Positions 34,759-44,722 are shown, numbered from the stretch's first letter. The stretch is DNA of 56,824 nt from Terriglobia bacterium (GCA_020072655.1 JAIQGH010000003.1:1-56824), one strand, 5' to 3'. Numbers and translations: made by a program. Notes: generated by a model not told the origin, from the sequence alone.

Positions 34759-34823
34759 CAGTTGTCAGTTCTCAGTTTATCTGCAATCCCCAGGGCAAAC
34801 TGAAAACGCAGAACTGACAACTG
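34759..34823 (+). repeat. Inverted repeat in the symporter 5' leader
   Basis: CAGTTGTCAGTTCTCAGTTT (34759-34778) and the complementary arm ending GAACTGACAACTG (34797-34823) form a long imperfect stem. The right arm has a few extra bases (AAACGC). The unit also carries short tandem CAGTT(G/C)TCAG-like repeats. It lies between promoter and start codon, so it would be transcribed. Confidence 0.6.
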
Positions 34824-34847
34824 ACCACTGCTTTTCTGGGAGTCCGC

Positions 34848-36302
34848 GTGGCCTTTGGATGGGTAGACTTCGGGGTTGTGGCTGCCTACCTTGTGGCCAT
34901 TACCCTCTTCGGGGCCCGGTTCGGCAAGCGCCAACGCACCATCCATGATTATTTCCTGGGCGGGCGCCGCCTGCCCTGGTGGGCGATTGCCTTCTCGGTG
35001 GTCTCCGCCGAAACCAGCATCCTGACCATCATCAGCACGCCGGGCATCGCCTACGCCTCGAACCTTAACTTCCTGCAGCTCGTCCTGGGATACCTTGTGG
35101 CCCGAGTGGTTGTGGCGCTCGTTTTAATACCACGCTACTTCGCCGGAGAGCTTTACACTGCCTACCAACTCATTGAGCAGCGCTTCGGACGGCCGATGAG
35201 AATCCTTACGGCTGGGTTGTTCCTCATCACCCGGGCGCTCGCCGAAGGGGTCCGTATCTTCGCCATTGCCATCGTCGTGGGAGTCATCCTCCGGACCGGC
35301 GTTCTCGCCTCCGTCATCATCATTACGGCCCTCACACTTTTCTATACCTACCGAGGCGGCTTGACGGCGGTCATCTGGACCGACGTCATTCAGCTCATCA
35401 TCTACATTTCAGGCACGGTGCTGGCGCTCGTTATCGCGCTACACGCCATCCCAGGTGGTTGGAACGAAGTCGTGAGGCTGTCCGCGGCGGCCGGCGGCAA
35501 GCTGGCCGTCTTCCGCTTCGACTTTAACTGGCATCAGCCATATCTGTTCTGGTCAGGGTTGATCGGCGGCACGTTTCTTTCCACCGCCAGCCATGGCACC
35601 GATCAATTGATCGTTCAGCGCCTGCTTGCAGCGCGCAGTATGCGCCAGAGTCAAGCGGCGGTGATGGCGAGCGGGCTCATCGTCTTTGTCCAATTCAGCT
35701 TGTTCCTGCTGGCCGGGGCGGTGCTTTTTGCCTACTATCGCCACTTCCCTTCCCCCCAGGCTTTTGCGCGAGCTGATGAAGTCTTTCCGCGTTTTGTGGT
35801 GAGCTCTCTACCGCCGGGGCTTGCGGGGCTGGTCGTGGCCGCGATTCTAGCCGCGGCGATGGCCAACCTGAGCGCGGCTTTCAACTCCCTGGCCTCGAGT
35901 TCGGTCGTGGATTTCTATAAACCCTTCTTCCAGCCGCAAGCCGACGAGAAGCATTATCTGCGCACAGCGCGCCTCATGACGCTCGCCTGGGGCGTCGTCC
36001 TGATTCTGATCGCGCTGGCCGCACAGCACATCGAACGCAGTGTGCTCGAACTGGCGCTCACGATCGCCTCAGTTCCGTACGGATGCATGCTGGGCATCTT
36101 TCTGCTCGGGGTCCTGACGAAGCGCACTTCGGGAGCCGCCGCAACCGCCGGCGCCGTCGCGGGTCTCGCGGTGCTGTTCGCCGTCATGGGCCTCACCTCG
36201 GTGGCGTGGACCTGGTATGTAACCATCGGAACATGTGTTACCTTCGCCGTGGGCTGGACGTTGAGCGTCATGACAAGTGCGCGCGCGCTGCGTCCCGAAT
36301 AG
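34848..36302 (+). CDS. Sodium:solute symporter (SSS family), 484 residues
   Basis: A membrane transporter with about 13 helices. The start is GTG 34848 (MAFGWVDFGVVAAYLVAIT), the only in-frame start that keeps the first helix. Family markers are DYFLGGRRLPWWAIAFSVVS, AETSILTIISTPG and SHGTDQLIVQRLLAARS, then ANLSAAFNSLASSSVVDFYK near the seventh to eighth helices. SSS proteins import sugars, amino acids or sialic/muramic compounds with sodium. It heads a plus-strand run of transporters and glycosidases. The substrate is inferred from context as an amino sugar or peptidoglycan fragment and is not proven. Confidence 0.9.
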   Translation: MAFGWVDFGVVAAYLVAITLFGARFGKRQRTIHDYFLGGRRLPWWAIAFSVVSAETSILTIISTPGIAYASNLNFLQLVLGYLVARVVVALVLIPRYFAGELYTAYQLIEQRFGRPMRILTAGLFLITRALAEGVRIFAIAIVVGVILRTGVLASVIIITALTLFYTYRGGLTAVIWTDVIQLIIYISGTVLALVIALHAIPGGWNEVVRLSAAAGGKLAVFRFDFNWHQPYLFWSGLIGGTFLSTASHGTDQLIVQRLLAARSMRQSQAAVMASGLIVFVQFSLFLLAGAVLFAYYRHFPSPQAFARADEVFPRFVVSSLPPGLAGLVVAAILAAAMANLSAAFNSLASSSVVDFYKPFFQPQADEKHYLRTARLMTLAWGVVLILIALAAQHIERSVLELALTIASVPYGCMLGIFLLGVLTKRTSGAAATAGAVAGLAVLFAVMGLTSVAWTWYVTIGTCVTFAVGWTLSVMTSARALRPE

Positions 36303-36312
36303 GTTTGCAGAA

Positions 36313-36390
36313 GTAGCGCCCCGATTCATCGGGGCATGCCGAGCTGCCCGCCCCGGCTCCCGCCGGGAATGGGCCGGGGAAGCCCGGCGC
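36313..36390 (+). repeat. Dispersed palindromic repeat, copy B
   Basis: GTAGCGCCCCGATTCATCGG continues with a GGGC end, then CCGGCTCCCGCCGGGAATGGGCCGG and GCCCGGCGC. It contains two or three hairpins. It lies between the SSS symporter and the APC permease, 31 bases before the permease ATG. Related to copies A (17329) and C (44739). Confidence 0.55.
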
Positions 36391-36421
36391 CATGATAGCT
36401 GAGGGCTAAGTACTCAATCCC

Positions 36422-37810
36422 ATGTCTGGCCGCAACGATCTCGTCAAAGGACTCGGAATCTACGGCGCGACCTCGGTCGTTGCCGGGACGATGATCGGAA
36501 CGGCGATCTTCGTGGTTCCCGGCATCATGGTTCAGCACGTGGGTTCGCCGTGGCGAGTCATGTTCGTCTGGATTTTCGCCGGCATCCTCACGCTGTTTGG
36601 CGCGCTCGGATATGCCGAGCTCGGGGCGGCGCTACCCGAAGCCGGTGGCGAGTACGTCTATCTCCATCGCGCCTACGGGCCGCTCGCGGGCTTCCTTTAT
36701 GGCTGGACGCAGTTCTTCGTCGCCAAGACCGGCTCCATCGCCGCCATCGCCACGGGGTTCATGATTTACCTCGGCTTCTTCTTTCCTCGCTTGAACAATG
36801 TGCTTTACGAGACCCATCCGGCCGGGCTTACGCTTCGTCTGACGGGACTCCAGCTCGGCGCCGCGGCGCTCATTCTTCTGCTTTCCGCATTGAACGTTCT
36901 GGGCGTGCGGCGCAGCGGAACCGTGCAGACGATTTTCACCGCCTCCAAGCTGGGGGTTCTCGCGTTGCTCGTGGTTCTAGGCCTGGGTCTCGGACGCGGC
37001 TCGTTTGGCCATTTCCAAATGGCAGTCCATTCGCGAGCGGAAACAGGAATGATTTCCGCATTCGGACTGGCCACCGTGAGCGCCCTTTGGGCTTACGATG
37101 GCTGGAACAATCTGAGCATGGTGGCGGGCGAAGTGGAGGCACCGCAGCGCAACATGCCGCGAGCGCTCATCCTCGGTTCGTTGCTGGTCATCGTCGTTTA
37201 CGCCCTGACTAACTTCGCCTATTTCTACCTCCTCTCGCCCGCAGAAGTGGCGGGGACGGGCACGGTGGCCGCTGACGCCGCTCGGCGCATCCTGGGGGCA
37301 GCGGGTGGGGCATTCGTGGCGGTGGGGGTGATGGTTTCCAGTTTCGCAACCCTGAATGGCTCGATTCTCGCCGGCTCACGAATTCCTTTCGCACAGGCGC
37401 GCGATGGCCTGTTTCCGCAGGCGCTGGCTGGCGTGCATCCCCGCTTCCACACGCCTGCCGTCGCCATCGCCGCGCAAGCGGTGGTGGCCGGAGCGCTCGC
37501 CCTGAGCGGACAATACGAGGCCCTCTTCACCAAGGTGATCTTTTCGGAATGGCTCTTCTATGCGCTGGTCACCGTGGGAGTCTTTGTTCTACGCCGCCGG
37601 CGTCCTGACCTGCCCCGGCCCTATCGCACTTGGGGATTTCCCCTCGTGCCAGGCGTTTTTGTTATTCTGGCGGGGCTGCTGCTCACGAATACCTTCTTCG
37701 AGCGGCGCTCCGATTCGCTCTGGGGGCTCGTCCTGATGGCGACTGGGGTCCCGGCTTATTACTTATGGAAGCTGTGGAGACGAAAAAAAGGCCCACAACC
37801 CGGCTGGTGA
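36422..37810 (+). CDS. APC-family amino-acid permease
   Basis: A 462-residue, roughly 12-helix transporter. Markers are GATSVVAGTMIGTAIFVVPG in helix 1 (the GxG substrate-binding bend), then GALGYAELGAALPEAGGEYV in helix 2, and WAYDGWNNLSMVAGEVEAPQ in helix 6. It likely imports amino acids or small peptides by proton antiport. In this locus it could carry peptidoglycan-derived amino acids such as D-amino acids or meso-diaminopimelate, which is inference. The downstream GH18 gene starts inside it (46 bases overlap), so the two are probably co-transcribed. Confidence 0.9.
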   Translation: MSGRNDLVKGLGIYGATSVVAGTMIGTAIFVVPGIMVQHVGSPWRVMFVWIFAGILTLFGALGYAELGAALPEAGGEYVYLHRAYGPLAGFLYGWTQFFVAKTGSIAAIATGFMIYLGFFFPRLNNVLYETHPAGLTLRLTGLQLGAAALILLLSALNVLGVRRSGTVQTIFTASKLGVLALLVVLGLGLGRGSFGHFQMAVHSRAETGMISAFGLATVSALWAYDGWNNLSMVAGEVEAPQRNMPRALILGSLLVIVVYALTNFAYFYLLSPAEVAGTGTVAADAARRILGAAGGAFVAVGVMVSSFATLNGSILAGSRIPFAQARDGLFPQALAGVHPRFHTPAVAIAAQAVVAGALALSGQYEALFTKVIFSEWLFYALVTVGVFVLRRRRPDLPRPYRTWGFPLVPGVFVILAGLLLTNTFFERRSDSLWGLVLMATGVPAYYLWKLWRRKKGPQPGW

Positions 37811-39000
37811 GGGCGACCGTGGTCGCGGCGGCTTCCCTTGCGCTGGCCAGCGTTCTCGCCGCCGGGCAAACCCCTGAACGCCGCGCCTCGGCGAAATCCC
37901 ACCCGACGCTGATGGCGATGGGCAAGCGTGTCCTCGGCGCTCGGCCACTCGCCATGTATTACTACTACCCTGACGAACGCGGCATCGAGTCCCTCCGGGC
38001 CCGGGCGGGGGAAATGACGGCGCTCGGCCCGCAGACCTTCCGGGTCGAGGCCGACGGTGTCGTGCGCGGGGAAGTCCCCGCTCAAGTGATGGAGATTGCT
38101 CGAGGCTCCGGCCTGCCGCTCATGCCCCTGGTGGTCAACCCCGGCTTTGACCGGCGCACAGCCTCCGCGGTGCTACGTGATCCCCATGCCCAGGAGCGAG
38201 CCGCAACCTACCTGGCGTACCTAGCGAAACGGGACGACTATGTGGGTTGGCAGCTCGATCTGGAGAACATCGATCCCCGCGACAAAGCGCTTTACACGAG
38301 GTTCGCGCGCCGGGTTGCCGCCAAGCTGCACGCGGACGGACGATTGCTCAGCATCGCCGTCGTGCCACGTTTCTCTGACCGCTATCCCGACCCCAGGGCG
38401 CTCCATCGGGGCGCGACCGAGTTTCGCACCAGCGAATGGGGCGCTCCGTTCGACTTCCGGGCGCTCGGCCAGATCGCGGACTTCCTGGTGCTGATGACCT
38501 ACGACCATCACAGCAACGCGACGCCCCCCGGACCGGTCGCCGGGCATGAGTGGATCTCGCAGGCCCTCAAGTACGCCGTCCGGCGTGTGCCGCCCTCGCG
38601 AATTGTCATGGGGCTGCCCTTCTACGGCCGGGAGTGGGTGCAGACAGCCGATGCGAGGCTCTCCCGCCCCCTTGCCTTCAACGATCTCCAGCTATTGTTG
38701 CAGCGGCCGGGCGTCGAGGTGCAGTGGGACACGCGCTGGCGCGCGCCGTGGTTCCAGTACCAAGAGGGCGCGGAAGTGCACACAATCTGGTTTGACGACC
38801 GCCGCAGCTTCAAAGAGAAGTTGGACTTGATCAGACAGTTCCGCCTCCGCGGTTTCGCCGCCTGGCGGCTGGGCACCGAGGACCCCGAGTTTTGGTCCGT
38901 CGCGGCGGAGATGTCCAAGAAACTCGTGCCCGTGGCCCGGCAGCCGGCTCGGGTGTCCCGCCGGAAGGCGTCGGCAGGGTCAGCATCCAGGTCAAGATAG
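37765..39000 (+). CDS. Exported GH18-family glycosidase
   Basis: 411 residues from ATG 37765, inside the end of the permease gene. An in-frame longer start would overlap it by 180 bases. A signal-like helix covers about 15-35 (VRATVVAAASLALASVLAAG). The TIM-barrel carries the GH18 active-site strand YVGWQLDLENID, with Asp165 and the acid Glu167 (family DxxDxDxE). It also shows the YDHHS loop and the late strand VMGLPFYGREW. GH18 members include chitinases and the spore-germination type that cleaves peptidoglycan GlcNAc bonds; the latter fits this locus. The last 30 residues are basic and may be a tail. Substrate is not certain. Confidence 0.85.
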   Translation: MEAVETKKRPTTRLVRATVVAAASLALASVLAAGQTPERRASAKSHPTLMAMGKRVLGARPLAMYYYYPDERGIESLRARAGEMTALGPQTFRVEADGVVRGEVPAQVMEIARGSGLPLMPLVVNPGFDRRTASAVLRDPHAQERAATYLAYLAKRDDYVGWQLDLENIDPRDKALYTRFARRVAAKLHADGRLLSIAVVPRFSDRYPDPRALHRGATEFRTSEWGAPFDFRALGQIADFLVLMTYDHHSNATPPGPVAGHEWISQALKYAVRRVPPSRIVMGLPFYGREWVQTADARLSRPLAFNDLQLLLQRPGVEVQWDTRWRAPWFQYQEGAEVHTIWFDDRRSFKEKLDLIRQFRLRGFAAWRLGTEDPEFWSVAAEMSKKLVPVARQPARVSRRKASAGSASRSR

Positions 39001-39071
39001 AAATCGGCGGCCTGTCGCGCCCGCCGCCAACCGCGCTGCGTCGCCAAAAAAGTGACTCCGAGGAGACTCAA

Positions 39072-41510
39072 GTGCGTATTAGGTGGTTTGCCGTGATACT
39101 CGTCGTAGCGTCCGCACTCCCGGCTGGAGCCAGCTCGCCGCCTGGTTACACGTGGGCGGCAATCGCGCCCGCCGACCTCGACGCCAGGATCCAGCGGCAG
39201 GTGGAGGAAATGGCGGCGCGGGACCAAGCGCTGGTCCGCTGGTTCCACAGCACGCGCGAGGCTGCACGTTTTCAAGTTCCCCGCGGCGGCCTCACCCTGG
39301 AGTTGGAGGAACAAAAGGACCGCGACTCCTTTGAGGCCCTTCTGAGGCAACAGGCGGGCGAGCAAGCCCGCGGCCTCGAGCCTGCACTGGCGCGCGAGGG
39401 CTATCAACTAAGCGTGATCTACCCGCGCGGATTCGCGCTGGAGCGCATCAAGATCGCCGCGGCGACGGCCGCGGGATTCCATCACGCCTTACTGCGGATC
39501 CCCGATCTTCTGCGCCTGCCATCCTCCGAACTGGCCGCATCGCTCTTGCCTGCTCCCAAGTTCCTCGCCGTGGCAAGGACGGGCCGAAGTACGACGGCGC
39601 AGCTCGCCGACTTCCCGGCCTTGACGGAGCGAGGGATCGTTGAAGGCTTCTATGGGACGCCCTGGAGCCACCAGGACCGGATCGACATGCTGCGCTTCGC
39701 CGGCCGGCACGGGATGAACGTGTTCTACTACGCGCCCAAGGACGATCCTTACCACCGTAAGTTGTGGAAAGAGCCGTATCCGCCGACTGAGCTGAAACGC
39801 CTCGGGGAGCTCGTGGGGATGGCCCGCACGAACTTTGTGGACTTTTGTTTCGCTATCAGCCCGGGTCTTTCGATGGTCTATTCGAGCGACGCCGATTTTG
39901 CGCAGCTCACCAATAAGCTCGGGAGTGTTGGCAAGCTCGGCGTGTCGTGTTTCGCGTTGTTCCTGGACGATGTACCGCAAGAGCTCCAGGACGAGCGAGA
40001 CCGCGCGCGCTTCAAAACCCTTGCTGAAGCGCACGCCACCTTGATCAACAAGCTCTACGACCATCTCAAGCTGCAATCAGCCGAGAACCGTCTCGTGGTC
40101 ACGCCGACCGTGTACACCAACGAGTGGGGCAGCCGCGACTACATTCGGGAGCTGGGCGCGGCGGTGAATCCTGACGTCCCAATTGTCTGGACCGGCCCGC
40201 AAGTCGCCTCGCCGGAAATCACCGTGGCCCAGGCGCGGGAGTGGGGCGAGTACCTGCGCCGCAAGCCGCTCGTCTGGGACAACTTCCCCGTCAACGATGG
40301 CCGGGCGTGGCGCGTGCACCTCGGGCCAATACGGGGCAGGGACTCGCGGCTCTCCGAGGTGATCCGAGGGCTCCTCTCCAATCCCATGAACCAGCCACGC
40401 GCTTCGATGATCCCGCTGGCGACGGTTGCGGACTACCTCTGGAACCCCTCGGATTACAGCCCTGAGCGCGCCTGGCATGAGGCGATTCGAGACCAGTATG
40501 GCAATGATGGATTCCGCCTGCTCGCACCCTTCCTCGAGACCTACGGGGATTACTGGTGGGACGAGAATGTCTTCACACCGCTTTTTTCCGAAAGACGCTA
40601 CGCGATTGACCTGCCGGCAATCGAGCAGCGACTCGCCAAACTTGAAGCCGCACTGCCACCTCTGCGCAATCGAGGCAGCTTCGAGAATTTGACTGCAGAG
40701 ATCGCTCCTCTCCTCGCCCGCACGCGCGAGCGCCTGCCCAAAGTAGCTACCGATTCGGCGTTTCGGCGCTTAGCAGACGGCAAACTGCTGTGGCGGCCTG
40801 ACTACGACACGATTACGGCGCCCCGCCTTGCCAGCCCGCCGACACTCGACGGGGATTTTGGCAAATGGCGGAGCGGCCCGGTGTACGCACTCGATCAGAG
40901 CGCGCAGATTCGCGTCGGCGAGAAGCTTTGGAGGGGCCCCGACCGCTTTTCTCTCCGCGTCGCACCGGCCTGGGACGACGCCTTTCTCTACCTGGGGGCC
41001 GAGGTCACCGACCCGGACCTCTATCAGCCTTTCGCGGGGCGCGGAATCGAGGCTGGGGATGTCTTCATCCTGGTGCTCGAAACAGCATTTCGGAAGAATT
41101 TTGCGAGTACCCGACCCACTGGCGACGAATATCGCCTGCTCTTCAGCCCTGGGGATTTTTCTGCCGTCGCGCCCAGCATTTTCTCGGACGAAGACTATCT
41201 CCCGCCTCGGCCGGCAGCCCACGACTACAACCGCGAGATCAAGACTGCCTGGAAGAAGACGCCGAGCGGCTTCTCCGGCGACATCGCCATTCCCGTCTCA
41301 TATTTCGACGGCGGAAGATTTTCGGAAGGCTACGAAATCGGGGTTGCCTTCGGCGCTCAGAAAGTCCTGAAACCTGCGGGCTCGACCGCGGCGGAAACGG
41401 AATTGGTGCGGGTCGTATTCAGCTCAAAGAGCGACCCGCTCTTCCCGATACACGTGGATAATCCCGCCAGCTACCAGCGGTTGGTCCTGGTCAAAGCCCT
41501 CGAAGAGTGA
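39072..41510 (+). CDS. Exported GH84 beta-N-acetylglucosaminidase
   Basis: The start is GTG 39072, with GAGGAGA eight bases upstream, giving 812 residues with a signal peptide (about 1-20, ending PAGASS). A helical/alpha-beta N-domain covers about 35-165. The GH84 barrel follows (about 175-480) with the hallmark GIVEGFYGTPWS and the catalytic pair Asp299-Asp300 in LFLDDVP. A helical segment (480-580) leads to a C-terminal CBM9-like beta-sandwich (about 590-800, SPPTLDGDFGKW). GH84 uses substrate-assisted catalysis to remove GlcNAc. It lies 70 bases after GH18 on the same strand, so the two may act in turn on GlcNAc-containing glycans. No human-type O-GlcNAc role is implied. Confidence 0.92.
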   Translation: MRIRWFAVILVVASALPAGASSPPGYTWAAIAPADLDARIQRQVEEMAARDQALVRWFHSTREAARFQVPRGGLTLELEEQKDRDSFEALLRQQAGEQARGLEPALAREGYQLSVIYPRGFALERIKIAAATAAGFHHALLRIPDLLRLPSSELAASLLPAPKFLAVARTGRSTTAQLADFPALTERGIVEGFYGTPWSHQDRIDMLRFAGRHGMNVFYYAPKDDPYHRKLWKEPYPPTELKRLGELVGMARTNFVDFCFAISPGLSMVYSSDADFAQLTNKLGSVGKLGVSCFALFLDDVPQELQDERDRARFKTLAEAHATLINKLYDHLKLQSAENRLVVTPTVYTNEWGSRDYIRELGAAVNPDVPIVWTGPQVASPEITVAQAREWGEYLRRKPLVWDNFPVNDGRAWRVHLGPIRGRDSRLSEVIRGLLSNPMNQPRASMIPLATVADYLWNPSDYSPERAWHEAIRDQYGNDGFRLLAPFLETYGDYWWDENVFTPLFSERRYAIDLPAIEQRLAKLEAALPPLRNRGSFENLTAEIAPLLARTRERLPKVATDSAFRRLADGKLLWRPDYDTITAPRLASPPTLDGDFGKWRSGPVYALDQSAQIRVGEKLWRGPDRFSLRVAPAWDDAFLYLGAEVTDPDLYQPFAGRGIEAGDVFILVLETAFRKNFASTRPTGDEYRLLFSPGDFSAVAPSIFSDEDYLPPRPAAHDYNREIKTAWKKTPSGFSGDIAIPVSYFDGGRFSEGYEIGVAFGAQKVLKPAGSTAAETELVRVVFSSKSDPLFPIHVDNPASYQRLVLVKALEE

Positions 41511-41512
41511 AT

Positions 41513-42058
41513 TCACTTCTTCTGCAGCGCGGGAATCAGATACTGAGTGAGGATGGTTTCGTAAGACTTGCGCGCATCGTCGGTAATCGGCGTGGTGGCC
41601 AGGGGACGATCCCCCTCGGCGCGGAGGTACACGTCGCCGGTCTTCCCCAAGGGGCCGGGGTCGGTCTTTACGAACTTCTCCTGGTCCGACTCGCCAAACT
41701 CGTAGAACTCCTTCGTCGTATACGCCTTCATCTGGTCGGGCTGGATCTTGCCCACGCTGCGGACATAGATGTTGAGCTTTCCAAACCCCCGGTCCTTGTC
41801 GTAATCCACGCGCAGGATGTGCTGGAGCTCTTCCTGAGGGCTGCTCGGGTCCCTATAAACATCCGTGATCAAGTAGAAGTTGCCCAGTTTGCCGCCATAG
41901 TTGCCATCGAGGAGTTGATAAAGACGGAACGTGAGGTCGTTGGGGTCCGCCGCCGCGCTCTTGTCTTTCGCCGAGACGGCGGGCGCGAAGGCGCCTTGCT
42001 GGCCAGCGAGAAGAAGAAATGCCAGAAGGATCTTAAGTCCCGAGATGCGCTGCTTCAT
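41513..42058 (-). CDS. Exported hypothetical protein
   Basis: A 181-residue protein with a signal peptide (1-26, ending APAVSA). The mature part (DLTFRLYQLLDGNYGGKLGN, VDYDKDRGFGKLNIYVRSVG) has alternating strands and no metal or catalytic motif. I know similar unnamed proteins only from Acidobacteriota-type genomes. It faces the GH84 gene and lies downstream of the NamZ fusion on the same strand. No function can be assigned. Confidence 0.65.
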   Translation of the reverse strand: MKQRISGLKILLAFLLLAGQQGAFAPAVSAKDKSAAADPNDLTFRLYQLLDGNYGGKLGNFYLITDVYRDPSSPQEELQHILRVDYDKDRGFGKLNIYVRSVGKIQPDQMKAYTTKEFYEFGESDQEKFVKTDPGPLGKTGDVYLRAEGDRPLATTPITDDARKSYETILTQYLIPALQKK

Positions 42059-42268
42059 GTTCCCTCCTCGCGAGCCGCCGATGCTACATCGGCCGAGGGT
42101 ATCCGTAAAGGGTCTTCTCTAGTGAGACTGCTGCGGCCATACTACTCCTTCCAATAGGCGGAGACAAGGGCGCTGGCCGGGCCGCTCTTCCACCCACCGG
42201 TCCGGGGGGAGGCTAAGGCTATCCCGCGAAATCGCCCCAACAAACCGACGGCCCGCTCTGGCTGAACT

Positions 42269-44650
42269 CTACCGATAGAGCAGGTACTTCGTCCGGATTC
42301 GGCGGAACTCATCGAGGTCCTCGAAGCCGTGAAGAACGATGGTGCGCGGATCGCGGCCCTGCTTAATTCCCTCGACCACCCGGCGCGAGCCGATCAACGG
42401 CAGGGTCTTCTCGATCTCGAAATCGTGCGGATAGAACTTATAGAGGGCCGCAACGATTTCGAGCCCGAGAGCGGGCGAATCCAGAGCCAGGCGGTTCAGC
42501 ACGATGAGGCTAACGCCTCGGCACTTGACGCCGGCAAACGGACCACTCCGGGGCGAAAACTCGATAGGCAGGAAACGGACCCCCTGGATTTGCCGCTTGT
42601 TGAGGTAGGCTGCGAGCTCACGCCCATCGATCCACGGTGCGCCGACAAGCTCAAACGGCGTGTCGGTCCCCCGCCCTACGCTGACGTTGGCGCCCTCGGC
42701 CATCGCCACACCCGGATAGAGGATTGCCTCTGTCAGGTTGCGCAGGTTGGGGGAAGGGTCCACCCAAGTGAGGCCGGTCTCGTCAAACCAATCGGCACGC
42801 TCCCAGCCGCGCATCTTGATGACTACCAGCTTGACGCCCATCTTGTTTTCCGCGTTGAACATCTCCGCCAACTCGCCGACAGTCATGCCGTGACGGATCG
42901 GCATGGGAAAGTAGCCCACGAACGAGGTTAAGTCGCGGTCGAGCATCGGCCCTTCGACCGAGAGCCCATTGATCGGATTGGGCCGGTCGAGGACAAAAAC
43001 CCTGAGGCCTTTCTTGGCCGCGGCTTCCATCGCGTACGCGAGCGTCGTGGTGTAGGTGTAGAACCGCACGCCTACGTCTTGAATGTCAACAACCAGCGCA
43101 TCCAGCCCCTCGAGCATCGTGTCCGTAGGGCGAGGGGTCTCGCCATAAAGGCTATAGACCGGCAGCCCAGTTGCCGGATCGCGAGTCGACCCTACGGCGC
43201 CTTCCGCTCTGGTGCCGTCAAAGCCGTGTTCGGGCCCGAAGATCGCTTTCAGCTTTACGCCCGGAGCGCGGAAGAGCAGATCGACAGTCCGGCGTCCTTG
43301 CCGGTCGCGGCCCGTTGGATTCGTAATCAGCCCGACGCGCAGTCCAACGAGCGGCGCAAAGCCTTCGGCTTCGAGTACATCGATTCCCGTCTCCACCTGG
43401 CCGTTGCGCGCTCCGCGCGTCCGGTAGCTGTTGGCGATTTCGGCAAATCCGGTCAGAGGGCTCGGGCGGGCAAGAATCTCCCGCCCCTGGACCGCGTCCA
43501 GCGCCGCCGCCACAACGTTCGCAACGCGCGCCCGCAAGCTGACGACGTCGCCCTTGCCGTCCGGATGGACCCGATTCGAAAGAAAGATGACGTAGGTCTG
43601 GGAGACGGGATCAATCCAAATCGAAGTCCCGGTGAACCCCGTGTGACCGTAGGACCCGATGGGAAAGAGATCACCGCGGTTCGAGGAGAATGACGAGTCG
43701 ATGTCCCAGCCAAGGCCTCGCAAGGCGAGCTGGTTCCATGGATTCTGCGCAGTTGTCATCTTCTCGATCGCAAGCGGGCTAAGGATACGCACGCCGTGAG
43801 AACTGCCACCGTCCAGGAGCATCTGCGCAAAGACCGCCAAGTCGGCGGCGGTGGAAAAGAGGCCCGCGTTGCCGGACACCCCGCCCATGTTGTAGGCCGT
43901 AGGGTCGTGCACTTCGCCCCAGAGCATCTTGCCGGAGGTGCCATACTGGTATTCGGTTGGGGCGATTCGCGGGCGCAGGGCGCGCGGAGGTTTGAACCGC
44001 GTGTCTTTCATCCCCAGAGGTTTGAAGATGTGTTCCGAGCAGTAAACATCAAGCGGCTGGCCGGAAACGCGCCGTACCAGCTCTCCGAGTGTCTCGAAAT
44101 TGACGTCACTGTAGATGAAGCGCGTGCCCGGGGGATCCACGGGCGCGGCAGCAACAATCATCTTCATGGCCGTTTCGTATCCTGACCATTCCGGCTTCAG
44201 CTCGAGGTCGGGTGGAAGTCCGGAATAATGCGTCAGCAGCTCGCGCACGGTGATCTCTTGCTTGCCGTTGGCTTCGAATTCCGGCCAGTACTTGCCCACC
44301 AGATCTTCCAGCCGGATCTTCCCCTGCTCGACAAGCTGCATCACGGCTGTGGTTGTAGCCACCACCTTGGTCAGAGAGGCGATGTCAAAAATCGTGTCTT
44401 CGGTCATCGGCAACTTCTTGGGGACGAGGGAACGATTCCCCAAAGCCCGCCGGTAAACGATCTTCCCCTGGTGACCCACGAAGACGACCGCTCCCGGGCA
44501 CTCGCGCTTCTGAATCGCCTACCGGAGGGCGCCGTCGATGCTCGCAAGGCGGCTTTCGCTGATGCTCTCAGGAGCCGGGAGGCCCGGCGCAGACGTCGCT
44601 ATCGTCGCGAGCGCCAGTGCCACAATAGCTGCAAGCCTGAGATGACCCAT
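42269..44650 (-). pseudogene. Serine beta-lactamase-like/NamZ (DUF1343) fusion, split by an amber codon
   Basis: One frame of 794 codons runs from ATG 44650 to the stop at 42269-42271, interrupted only by TAG at 44519-44521 (codon 44, between ALR and AIQK; CAG expected). The first 20 codons are a signal peptide, so the segment lost without readthrough is the export signal. The rest could still start at GTG 44479. The class-C beta-lactamase fold has SLTK (SxxK), YSDVN and GHTG motifs. It is followed by an exo-muramidase NamZ domain with GPEHGFDG, VDIQDVGVRFYTY, DRPNPINGLSVEGP and RHGMTVGELAEM. NamZ cuts MurNAc from the non-reducing end of peptidoglycan, and beta-lactamase-like partners are usually separate genes. 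A promoter (44694-44722) lies upstream. Confidence 0.85.
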
Positions 44651-44693
44651 TGCCTTCCCTTCTGACTTTGGGCTTTCGATGAATCAGGCACCT

Positions 44694-44722
44694 GCTATAT
44701 ACTCGCGCGGCTCTCCTGTCAA
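44694..44722 (-). promoter_or_regulatory. Sigma70-type promoter of the NamZ fusion
   Basis: On the minus strand, TTGACA (44722-44717), a 17-base spacer and TATAGC (44699-44694), then ATG 44650 about 44 bases further. It supports the ATG at 44650, not the GTG downstream of the amber codon. Confidence 0.6.

Noticed and set aside
4676-44521. Amber (TAG) recoding as glutamine across the genome
   Set aside because: TAG is also the natural stop of several intact genes in this window (GH3 at 5575, TPR protein at 3010, kinase at 16809, NarL regulator at 18127). Genome-wide recoding would extend these. Local suppression, nonsense mutation or error remain possible.
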